Counted from the stretch's first letter, positions 9,168 to 16,867 are shown. The stretch is DNA of 29,295 nucleotides from Chara braunii (GCA_003427395.1 BFEA01000336.1:851144-880438), one strand, 5' to 3'. Numbers and translations are program-made. The notes: generated by a model not told the origin, from the letters alone.

Positions 9168-10463
9168 ATGTACGGTTATTATGTGAATTGGGTACCCGGT
9201 GTCTTTCATCCTGCCATCTTTGAAAACGAAGTGACGATGGAAGGCAGACTGCATTCAGGCGAATGGCTACCTATGGGTTGGATGCCTTCAGGTGTTGGTG
9301 AGCATTGGCAATTCATGGTTGTTCTGGCTCGTGTATCGTTGTGCAATCCAAGGGTGAACGACAAGTCATTATTGTGTGAGCATGCAAAGTTGTGTTGGGA
9401 TAAATTGAAAGCAGAGAACCGTCAGATGATTTTGGTTGGATATGACGGACGTGAGGATGATAATATGTGGTCAATGCAGGGTGATGGTGCGGGCACAGGC
9501 CCTTGGAACGATACACCTGATGACTGTCTGAGCCTCATTCACCGCAAACACGGGTGGACAACACTTCTTGGATGGGTACCCGTTGTGTGTCTCATGCGTT
9601 ATGCCTGTGGGGCAGACGTCTGTATGGTCTTCAGAGACCCTCTCGCTGTTCCGTTTTTTGTGACGTACTCAGATGGTTTGTTGCGTTTCATTCAGTACAT
9701 GCCGCTGAAGGACATGGCAGGCAACGATGATAACGGGGGCATTCCAGAACCGTGCAATGGAGACACAGTACAACCGACACGCGAGGTTAATGGACCGCCT
9801 CCAGACACAGATGCAGAATGTGCTGTAAACGGACCAGCTCAAGACACGGATGCGGGATGTGCTGTTGGGGACGAGAGCAAACCACCACGCGGCACGATAG
9901 ATAGCGCTGGTAGCAGGAAGATTGAGCAAGGAACGAAGCGGAAGGCCACAAGCAGAAGAGACAATGGGGGGACACCGACGGTTGCAGGGAGGGGGAGGGG
10001 AGGAAATGGAAAAGGGGGGAGAACACCAATGGTTGGAGGACGAGGGAGAAGAACGGGGAGGGGCCAGGGAGGAACAACAATGGATGGGGATACACGAGGG
10101 AAAATTGATGGCAACCAAGGGGTTCAGAGGCGCAATCGCCGACCTGGAGAGGCTGTTGTGGCAGAAATGCGCCGGCTGCAATGCAGCACAGACCTTTGCA
10201 TCGCTTACAGACCATTTGTAAGTCTTGTGCGAGAGATTGTACAGAAAGAAGAAGTTGCAACAAATCCAATGCGGTTTAAGATGCTTGCAATTCGTGCACT
10301 TCTCGAGGCAGCCGAAGCTTATCTCGTTCATCTCATGGAGAGCACAAACGAGGTGGCAATCCATTCGAAGCGGGTCACGATCTTCCCGAAGGACTTGTTG
10401 ACGCTTTGCAAAAACCACGTTGGTGTGTCTTTACAAAAGACATCCTGGATGAGAAAGAATTAG
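9168..10463 (+). CDS. histone H3-fold protein with long N-terminal extension
   Basis: Open for 431 codons from the first ATG; the frame is already open from 9138, and the gene probably began further upstream. Order of parts, with residues counted from codon 9144: about 1-190, an unknown Trp-rich domain with a Y-V-N-W-V-P phrase; about 210-250, a linker in which an N-G-P-x-x-D-T-D-A-x-C-A-V unit occurs twice; 260-329, a Lys/Arg/Gly-rich tail with GRGRGG and GRGRRTGRG; about 330-422, a histone H3 fold. H3 landmarks in order are RRPGEAV (canonical RPGTVAL), MRRLQCSTDL (IRRYQKSTEL), LVREI, MRF, EAAEAYLV, AIHSKRVTIFPKD. Loop 1 is three residues longer than canonical H3, C110 is Ala, and H113 and D123 positions are kept. 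The usual H3 N-terminal tail is absent. Expected role (inference): DNA-binding or nucleosome-like protein of the mobile element. Confidence 0.88.
   Translation: MYGYYVNWVPGVFHPAIFENEVTMEGRLHSGEWLPMGWMPSGVGEHWQFMVVLARVSLCNPRVNDKSLLCEHAKLCWDKLKAENRQMILVGYDGREDDNMWSMQGDGAGTGPWNDTPDDCLSLIHRKHGWTTLLGWVPVVCLMRYACGADVCMVFRDPLAVPFFVTYSDGLLRFIQYMPLKDMAGNDDNGGIPEPCNGDTVQPTREVNGPPPDTDAECAVNGPAQDTDAGCAVGDESKPPRGTIDSAGSRKIEQGTKRKATSRRDNGGTPTVAGRGRGGNGKGGRTPMVGGRGRRTGRGQGGTTMDGDTRGKIDGNQGVQRRNRRPGEAVVAEMRRLQCSTDLCIAYRPFVSLVREIVQKEEVATNPMRFKMLAIRALLEAAEAYLVHLMESTNEVAIHSKRVTIFPKDLLTLCKNHVGVSLQKTSWMRKN
10131..10430 (+). other. histone H3 fold domain
   Basis: Sub-feature of the preceding gene covering the αN helix to helix α3. 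Identities to canonical H3 are dense across the whole fold, without a gap apart from the loop-1 insertion. I judge homology certain from sequence pattern alone. Confidence 0.92.
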
Positions 10464-10981
10464 TTAGACAAAGACAGGAGAGTAGGAAAGTAACTACTGA
10501 TGACGCAAACAGAGAACAAGCAGTGCACTAATCCACGCAATAGCAGGATTGTGGGAAGGGGAAGGGGGCGTCCAAGAGGAAAGGAATGCCATTGAAAAGC
10601 ACAGCGCCCAAAAAAAAAATAAAAAAATAATATTTCCTGATAAAACTTGTGTGTGTGTTTGTGATATATATATATATATAGAGAGAGAGAGAGTATGAAC
10701 ATTTATGTACTGTGGCAAGGTACATAGTGTTAGAGGTCCCCGTGTCCTCGTCTGTAGCAATGGTGTTCCACAACCTACTATTTCTGAGGTGTACGAAAGA
10801 TACACGTGTATTGTCGGTTCGTGTCTTTTGTAATCCTGTCATTAACTACGATGTATGTATCTTCTTTTTGTCATATATCATATCTTTGGGTGACACAAAC
10901 GCATTCCACTTCGTACGTGTCATGTGATAGAACGAAAATTTGCGGACCCTTGTCTGTACCATTGTTGTGTCTCTTTCGTTT
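10464..10981. other. spacer after the H3-domain gene
   Basis: G-rich then A-rich sequence; a (TA)n-(GA)n microsatellite at about 10664-10693; no supported gene. Open frames on either strand lack domain features. Confidence 0.45.
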
Positions 10982-11096
10982 NNNNNNNNNNNNNNNNNNN
11001 NNNNNNNNNNNNNNNNNNNNNNNNNNNNNNNNNNNNNNNNNNNNNNNNNNNNNNNNNNNNNNNNNNNNNNNNNNNNNNNNNNNNNNNNNNNNNNNN
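10982..11096. other. assembly gap (Ns)
   Basis: Run of 115 unknown bases. Its true size and content are unknown, so continuity between the H3-domain gene and the genes downstream rests on scaffolding. Confidence 1.
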
Positions 11097-11289
11097 AGGG
11101 GATTAAAGGGGGGGGCGAATGAGCAAATGTTGTGTGTTAATGACATTGTGTTTTCCTGTCCATGTTTGTCCCCTTGTATGGTTGTCATCGGGCCTCGAGA
11201 CATCGGTGACATTTGGATGGTCACACTTGTTTTCGACAGAAGAATCGGTGAGTTTTCGTGCAAGTAATACTTTCACATACAGTAAGTGG
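11097..11289. other. unassigned spacer
   Basis: Sequence after the gap. Short open frames only, none recognised. Confidence 0.4.
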
Positions 11290-11760
11290 ATAATATCATA
11301 ATGCATCAAAAGACACAAGAACATGCACACAAACACGTAGATGCAAATTAAAATTATCCTTGTACAGACATTGACACATACAGACAGATGAAGCATAAGA
11401 AGTAAACACACGGACATGTGAAAAAAAAAAAAAAAAAAAAAAAAGCTTGTGGTCGGCAAGTGCGGGTCATTTGAATATGGCGGCTCTGACCATCATTTCG
11501 TAAACGGCACCCGACACCCGACCGTATACAAACGATGGCGAGACTGTTGGGATACCTCATCTCAAGTGTGTTGCGTTGCTTGTGTAGAGGTGAGATTCCT
11601 TGCTCGTTCACAGATAAGGTTCTGAATACATATTTACTTCACAAGCAAAAATGTTTCATTGACTGATTGACTCATATTGAGTTGAATCAGTCCACACAAG
11701 CACACAACAACTTTACCTCTCTGTGTTTATGTATCTGTCTGTATGGCTTTGTGTATCTAT

Positions 11761-11829
<69 letters not shown>

Positions 11830-12130
11830 TGTGTGTGTGTGCATAGGTGTGTCTGTGGGACACAAAAAAACACGACGACACACACAAACTGACACAATGT
11901 CTCACACTGACACATACGGACGCATCAAAAGTCAAAAACACTCTTGGAGCACAACAGGCAAACACACTGACATGTAAAAAAAAAAAAAAAAGGCAAGGTT
12001 GACAAGTGCGGGCCGTTTCGATATGAACTATTACCATCATTTGTTAAACGGCACCTGATACCCAACCGTATACAAATGTTGGTGATGCTGTTGGTGTGTG
12101 TGCGACCCTTCTCAAGTATGTTGCATTCGT
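11290..12130 (+). repeat. diverged direct repeat pair with internal poly-A and (GT)n
   Basis: Two related units, about 11330-11600 and 11870-12130. Each has a 'cacatac(a/g)gac' phrase, then 'gacatgt' and an oligo-A tract (11419-11443; 11977-11991). These are followed by 'caagtgcggg', 'accatcattt', 'aaacggcacc' and 'accgtatacaaa', ending near 'ctcaagt(g/a)tgttgc'. The second unit abuts the broken end of gene X at about 12127. A more diverged relative of the same phrase occurs near 14850-14930. Confidence 0.75.
11763..11840. repeat. (GT)n microsatellite
   Basis: Nearly pure GT run with two interrupting T insertions. Confidence 0.95.
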
Positions 12131-12544
12131 CATCCGCTTCTATCTTCAACATTCGAGCTTCCTTCGCCTGAGATGTGACAAACTTTTGAACGCCGATCTG
12201 TCGTAAGAACCGTCTCCCTCTCTTTTACTCTTGTCGATGTCTGCGTCGTTGCACATCCATTCCACAACTCGCTTAAGGGTGTACGCAGAGCAAGATGCCA
12301 TCATGTGGTCCTCAACCATGTATGCAGTTTGTTGTAAGCGAAGCACCAGCTGCTGCGCTGCCATCGATTTGTCTCCGTTTGCTGCTATTGACCTCTGGAC
12401 GTCCAACGTGACGTTGACGTACGTCGGTGCTCTTTCTCGTAATACACTTAACTCGGCCTCATTGTCATAGTAGATTCCCTCTGTCACGTATTTCATCACC
12501 TCTGTACAAACTCTTTCCACTTGTTCCGCCGTCTTCGGCATCAT
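12127..12544 (-). pseudogene. gene X, first copy (unrecognised helical protein, truncated)
   Basis: Starts with ATGATGCC at 12544-12537 and reads for about 120 codons as a Glu/Ala/Arg-rich, probably all-helical protein, with a Y-T-L-K-R-V-V-E-W-M-C phrase near residue 90. After the codons for AFK the A-run is one base shorter than in the plus-strand copy at about 12936-12942 (four A versus five), which shifts the frame. The correct frame then resumes until about 12127, where homology ends abruptly at a dispersed repeat. Pieces of the same gene recur at 12825-13077 (plus strand) and 13078-13302 (minus strand). No known family recognised. Confidence 0.6.
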
Positions 12545-12729
12545 TTTTTTGTCTTTTTTTGTGGCCGTCTGTTAGTGCAACGACAACAGTAACGTTAAGT
12601 CCACAGATGGGGGGGCGGGGGGGTGGGGCGTGGGGGGTGGCGCGGTGGAGACAGACCAGAGAATGGCAGAGATGGAGGTTTTGGCCTCTCAACAAGACCC
12701 TGAACGGGACTTACTCTCTCATCATTGTG

Positions 12730-12740
<11 letters not shown>
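12537..12740 (-). promoter_or_regulatory. shared 5' leader module, copy A
   Basis: About 200 bases directly upstream of the minus-strand ATGATGCC of gene X copy 1. From the start codon outward on the plus strand: oligo-T, a 'gttagtgcaacgacaacagt' phrase, a G-rich block with four or more G runs (12608-12642), then 'ttttggcctctcaacaagac'. The same module occurs at 13295-13466 and, inverted, at 13510-13690, each ending at an ATGATGCC start. Role as promoter or 5' UTR is inference. Confidence 0.6.

Positions 12741-12824
<84 letters not shown>
12738..12824. repeat. (CT)n-(TATC)n compound microsatellite
   Basis: A CT run followed by about thirteen TATC units. It separates leader copy A from the plus-strand fragment of gene X. 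Confidence 0.95.
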
Positions 12825-13077
12825 GCATCTTGCTCTGCGTACACCCTTAAGCGAGTTGTGGAATGGATGTGCAACGACGCAGACATCGACAAGAGTAAAA
12901 GAGAGGGAGGCGGTTTTTACGACAGATCGGCGTTCAAAAAGTTTGTCACATCTCAGGCGAAGGAAGCTCGAATGTTGGAGACAGAAGCGGATGACGAATT
13001 GAAGACTAATGCAGCGAAGATTTTGGCACTCAGCAGGATGAACGAGCTACCTCAAATACACCCTATTGACTACCCAC
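12825..13077 (+). pseudogene. gene X, C-terminal fragment in inverted orientation
   Basis: Reads on the plus strand from the ASCSAYTL region of gene X through the full C-terminal part, extending about 25 residues beyond the point where copy 1 is cut off (through a L-S-R-M-N-E-L-P phrase). At about 13077 the homology flips to the opposite strand, so this fragment and the next share an inverted junction. It starts immediately after a TATC microsatellite with no start codon of its own. Confidence 0.6.
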
Positions 13078-13302
13078 GTATGCAGTTTGTTGTAAGCGAA
13101 GCACCAACTGCTGCGCTGCCATCGATTTGTCTCTGTTTGCTGCTATTGACCTCTGGACGTCCAACGTGACGTTGAAGTACGCCGGTGCTCTTTCTCGTAA
13201 TACACTTAACTCGTCCTCATTGTCATAGTGGATTCCCTCTGTCACGTATTTCATCACCTCTGTACAAGCTCTCTCCACTTGTTCTGCCGTCATCGGCATC
13301 AT
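13078..13302 (-). pseudogene. gene X, N-terminal fragment, second copy
   Basis: Begins at ATGATGCC (13302-13295) and matches the first 75 or so codons of gene X copy 1 with scattered substitutions (for example Met for Lys at residue 4), then ends at the inverted junction near 13077. It is divergent from the H2B-H2A gene at 13696, with leader modules B and C between them. Confidence 0.6.
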
Positions 13303-13465
13303 TTTTTTGTTTTTTTTTGTGTCCGTTTGTTAGTGCAACGACAACAGTAACGTTAAGTCCACAGACGGGGGGGCGGGGGGGTGGGGCGTGGGGGGTGGCG
13401 CGGTGGAGAGAGACCAGAGAATGGCATGGATGAAGGTTTTGGCCTCTCAACAAGACCCTGAACGG

Positions 13466-13466
<1 letters not shown>
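13295..13466 (-). promoter_or_regulatory. shared 5' leader module, copy B
   Basis: Same orientation and order as copy A: oligo-T, 'gttagtgcaacgacaacagt', G-rich block at about 13367-13398, 'ttttggcctctcaacaagac'. Lies upstream of the minus-strand gene X fragment and forms a large inverted repeat with copy C across a short GA microsatellite. Confidence 0.6.

Positions 13467-13493
<27 letters not shown>
13467..13493. repeat. short (GA)n run at the centre of an inverted repeat
   Basis: GA run lying between leader copies B and C, so it forms the loop of a possible long hairpin. Confidence 0.9.
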
Positions 13494-13499
<6 letters not shown>

Positions 13500-13509
13500 A
13501 CAATGATGA

Positions 13510-13690
13510 GAGAGTAAGTCCCGTTCAGGGTCTTGTTGAGAGGCCAAAACCTCCATCTCTGCGATTCTCTGGTCTCTCTCCACGCCCCACCCCCCACGCC
13601 CCACCCCCCCGCCCCCCCATCTGTGGACTTAACGTTACTGTTGTCGTTGCACTAACAGACGGACACAAAAAAAGACAAAAAAATGATGCC
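13510..13690 (+). promoter_or_regulatory. shared 5' leader module, copy C (inverted)
   Basis: Reverse complement of copies A and B: 'gtcttgttgaga', C-rich block at about 13581-13619, 'actgttgtcgttgcac', oligo-A, ending exactly at ATGATGCC (13683-13690). Here the start leads into the H2B-H2A gene rather than gene X. The B/C pair therefore resembles a divergent promoter. The function is inference. Confidence 0.6.
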
Positions 13691-13842
13691 GGATTATGAA
13701 TTTTATGAGGAAGACAGATAACAAAAAAAATTTGATTCACGAGGCCTTGCATGAGGTGACGGAGGAGGCAATAGCATCAGCAGAGGTTGTTGATGTTGAG
13801 AGCACAAAGGATGAATTCGACCTAGTGTCGATGACTCCAATA

Positions 13843-14085
13843 TATCAGGGGAACATATTCACACTCTTGGAGGAGCTCATCAGGGCATCAACGGACGTGG
13901 AGAGGATGAGGAAAATAATGCAAGGATGGCAATTGGTTGCTGCGGAAGCAAGCAATGCAACACACCATATGCCAGATAGCATAGTGCAGACTACAAGTGG
14001 GGTGGGATTTCTAACAGCAGTGAAGAACACATTGACGATTCCTGTTGTGGATACACTGAGTGTCCATAATGCATTTAGAGAGTGG
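13843..14085 (+). other. H2B-like histone fold
   Basis: Sub-feature of the doublet. Helix 1, the M-x-x-I-M start of helix 2, the EAS at its end and the TAV of helix 3 fall in H2B order, but helix 2 needs a gap of about five residues and loop 2 an insertion. Confidence 0.55.
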
Positions 14086-14325
14086 AGATTAACACCCAAT
14101 CGTCCTTCACGTGAGATAAACGAAGGAGACAAACAAGTGCCCTAGCAGGGAGCTGATGCGGTCGACGGAGCTGGTGAGAAGGGTAATGCACAGACAGGAC
14201 TACAAGAACATAACAAGATGTCATGGGAGGTGGGAGTGACTGACAGTGATATCAGCAGTGACGAGGAGGGTGACGAATACGACTCTTATTGGGACGTTGA
14301 GCGAGGTGGTGGCCAAACCTCGAAA

Positions 14326-14610
14326 GGGTGGTGTCATGCAATTTTAAGGTTGGCACGTGTATTCACAGAACCACACCCGTTGATACGTGTTGTGGACAAG
14401 GCAATAACATTGGACGGGTCTCTTCAGTTCGCAGGCGTTAAGGCAATTATGTCTTGCATGGAAAACGGCAAACGATGGGCTCGCACAAGAAAATCATGGT
14501 TTGTTCTCGTACATAAGGAGGCAATTCTCATGACATCAATGTCATGGGGTGTGAACCTGAGTTGCATCATACATGGAGCAGTTGCCACTGTGTGCGGAGG
14601 AACAATGCAT
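14326..14610 (+). other. H2A-like histone fold with docking segment
   Basis: Sub-feature of the doublet. The alignment is ungapped for about 50 residues from the start of helix 1. At canonical acidic-patch positions E56, E61 and E64 it has Phe, Ala and Ser, and no Asp-Glu-Glu equivalent is seen after helix 3. Confidence 0.72.
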
Positions 14611-14750
14611 CCCACAATGTCAACAGCACATGCAATCATAAATGCACAACCAAGACGCCGACTCTCTTTCACAACAGACGACACTATCGATGATGCGATG
14701 GACAGAGGACAAACGTCAGAAGAACATTCGAAACGCAGAAAACGATAGGG

Positions 14751-14826
14751 TTCTCTCTCTCTCTTTGTCTGTATATATATACATATATAGATATATGATG
14801 ATATATATATATGTATATATATATAC
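14751..14826. repeat. (CT)n then (TA)n microsatellite
   Basis: Starts a few bases after the stop of the H2B-H2A frame. The TA part is imperfect (atatat with gata and tgta interruptions). Confidence 0.9.
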
Positions 14827-15020
14827 GGGGGTCAACATGGATCAACGGTCTTGGGTAGTGCGGGACATTTTGTTAAACGTTGTTTTCACGTGCGGGTGTA
14901 ATTGCCACCTAGTACCCAACCGGTGGGCCGGTGGCACACGACTTGGTGTGTTACGCCAAAATGCTAGTTTCAGGTAATGCATTTCGAATTATCTGGCAGT
15001 CATATATTTTGGTTCATAAG
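14827..15020. other. spacer with a diverged dispersed repeat
   Basis: Contains 'gtgcggg', 'ttgttaaacg' and 'tacccaaccg' phrases in the order seen in the repeat pair at 11.3-12.1 kb. No gene. Confidence 0.45.
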
Positions 15021-15240
15021 TACTCTCTCTCTCTCTCTCTCTCTCCGTTATTGTTATCACCGTATCATTGTCACCCAGGCTTGTGACGATGTGGTTGGGA
15101 AGTTGGGGCCATATATCAAGACGTTGTCGCCGTATTACAGCGTAAGTGAGGTTTTTAATGTGAGGTTTTTAATGTTTGTATTGTTCAAATTGCACTGCAT
15201 TTATAGACCTGCCTTCCACATACATTCGTGAGGACATGGT
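15021..15240 (+). repeat. (CT)n and hairpin module, right arm lost
   Basis: (CT)n, 'ccgttattgttatcaccgtat', then a left arm GGTTGGGAAG near 15093. The expected right arm after 'cgtaagtg' is replaced by a short 'gaggtttttaatg' duplication. Confidence 0.75.
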
Positions 15241-15249
15241 TGGGACACA

Positions 15250-15650
15250 AGCGGTTATAAGGTAGCTGGAAATTCAGGAATGAAAATTCTGAAGTGAGAG
15301 TTTTGGGCAATCTGAAAATCTTGAATGGTCCTAAAGTGGTGAAAGGTCCGAAGACCCTGAAACCACGTGTTTAGGCAGGCTACATCCTGAAGTGGTCAAA
15401 TGAGAGTTTTTGGCAATCTGAAAATCCTGAATGGTCCTGAAGTGGTGAAAGGTCCGAAGACCATGAAAACCACCCTTCACCACTTGAGGATGAAGTCTGC
15501 CTAAACATGTGGTTTTTAGGGTTTTCCGAGCTTTCACCACTTCAGGACCATTCGGGATTTTCAGACCTTAATGGTCTTGAAGTGGTGAAAGGTCCGAAGA
15601 CCCAGAAAACCACTTGTTTAGGCAGGCTGCATTATGAAGTGGTGATGAAA
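15250..15650. repeat. 85-bp repeat in alternating orientation
   Basis: A unit carrying 'tctgaaaatcctgaatggtc', 'gaagtggtgaaaggtcc', 'gaaaaccac' and 'tttaggcaggct' occurs in plus orientation at about 15305-15400, partially at 15415-15475, inverted at 15476-15562 and plus again at about 15565-15645. Adjacent opposite copies can fold back on each other. Confidence 0.8.
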
Positions 15651-15671
15651 AATACGACTGTTGTTAACCTT

Positions 15672-15785
15672 CTCTCGGTTGGGATGTGGGGGTCGTATAT
15701 TAACACGTGTTGTCGTATTCATTCGTAACTTACACCTAGTTCCAAACCGTGTTCAAATGTGGCAGTTAGACAATTTGGTTGATAA

Positions 15786-15826
<41 letters not shown>

Positions 15827-16813
15827 CTATTGTTATTACCGTATAACTGCCACCTACGCTTGTGACGATGTGGTTGGGAAGTTGGGGCCATATATCAAAC
15901 GTTGTTGGCGTATTTTGGCGTAAGTGGCACCCAGTTCCCAACCTTGTACAAATGTGAGGTTTTTAATGTTTGTATTGTTCATATTGCATTGCGTTTACAG
16001 ACCTGCCTTCCACATACATTCGTGACGACATGGTTGGGATGTGGGGGTCGTATATTAACACGTGTTGTCGTACTCATTGGTAAGTTAACAGCCATTTCGT
16101 CAAAACGGACATATTATATTTTTTGAACGAAATTAAAACTGACTTTTTTTGCCAAAATCCGGTCGGAATTTTTTGCTAATGGGGGTCCGGCGTTCCCAAA
16201 ACGCCGGACCCCCTACATGTATCTGGTCTATGGTTGAGACCAGATACTTTTTTTTTTTTTTTTTTTTTTTTTTGTATCTGGTCTCAACCATAGACCAGGG
16301 GGGTCCGGCGTTTTGGGAACGCCGGACCCCCATTAGCAAAAAATTCCGACCGGATTTTGGCAAAAAAAGTCAGTTTTAATTTCGTTCAAAAAATATAATA
16401 TGTCCGTTTTGACGAAATGGCTGTTAGTTACACCCACTTCCAAACCGTGTTGATATGTGGCAGACTGACAGTTAGACAATTTGGTTCACTCACTCTCTCT
16501 CTCTCTCTCTCATTCTCTCTCTCCGTTATTGTTATTACCATATCACTGCCACCCACGCTTCTGATGATGTGGTTGGGAAGTTGGGGCCGTATATCAAATG
16601 TTGTTGGTGTATTTCGGCGTAAGTGGCACCCAGTTCCCAACCTTGTAGAAATGTGGGTTTTTCAATTTCAGTATTGTTCATATTGCATTGTATTTACAGA
16701 CCTGCCTTCCACATATATTCGTGACGATATGGTTGGGATGTGGTGGGGCGTGTATTAACAGGCGGTTGTCGTATTCCGCCATAAGTGACACCCAAATCCC
16801 AACCGTGTTCAAA

Positions 16814-16830
<17 letters not shown>
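15672..16830 (+). repeat. cluster of hairpin modules
   Basis: Further copies with left arms near 15678, 15872, 16031, 16571 and 16731 and right arms near 15746, 15930-15943, 16433-16446, 16629-16642 and 16791-16804. Two subfamilies alternate: GGTTGGGAAGTTGGG after (CT)n and a 'gttattgttattac' phrase, and GGTTGGGATGTGGG after 'ccttccacata(c/t)attcgt'. One copy is split by the foldback element at 16087-16425. Confidence 0.85.
16087..16425. mobile_element. foldback (near-perfect palindromic) element with AGTT target duplication
   Basis: Arms of about 155-160 bases start AACAGCCATTTCG and end with the complement CGAAATGGCTGTT. They are separated by a T26 run (16248-16273). The left arm has nine extra bases near 16214-16222. 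Each arm contains its own palindrome (GGGGTCCGGCGTT / AACGCCGGACCCC). The element is flanked by AGTT at 16083-16086 and 16426-16429. Removing it with one AGTT restores a hairpin-module sequence like the copy at 15726. There is no coding capacity, and mirror open frames on both strands reflect the palindrome. Non-autonomous (MITE or foldback type). Confidence 0.88.

Positions 16831-16867
<37 letters not shown>

Larger units (their letters stand above)
13696..14748 (+). pseudogene. histone H2B-H2A doublet (one in-frame stop)
   Basis: One frame with TAG at 14143-14145 and no indel across it. First part, residues 50-130: H2B-like, with Y50, I-F-x-L-L (H2B Y-V-Y-K-V-L), M71-x-x-I-M (A-M-x-I-M), AAEAS (AGEAS) and FLTAVKNTL (IQTAVRLLL); helix 2 is about five residues short. 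Second part after the stop, from residue 37: H2A-like and ungapped through helix 1, loop 1 and helix 2, with matched Arg positions, an R-V pair in loop 1 and a conserved Asn in helix 2, then WARTRKSWFVLVH (ARDNKKTRIIPRH) and a docking-like AVATVCGGTMHP (KVTIAQGGVLP). Order matches viral H2B-H2A doublets. The start may be ATG 13683 in another frame, crossing an A8 run. The C-terminus is basic (SKRRKR). H2A confidence is higher than H2B. Confidence 0.65.

Noticed and set aside
9669-10418. Minus-strand frame of 249 codons across the H3 domain
   Set aside because: It is antisense to the clearly homologous H3 fold, so it is a shadow.
12146-13302. Gene X as a fourth histone
   Set aside because: It is helical, but no histone-fold landmark of H4 or any other type could be placed.
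16133-16379. Two opposite-strand frames with the same N-terminal peptide
   Set aside because: The identity comes from the palindromic arms of the foldback element, not from a gene.
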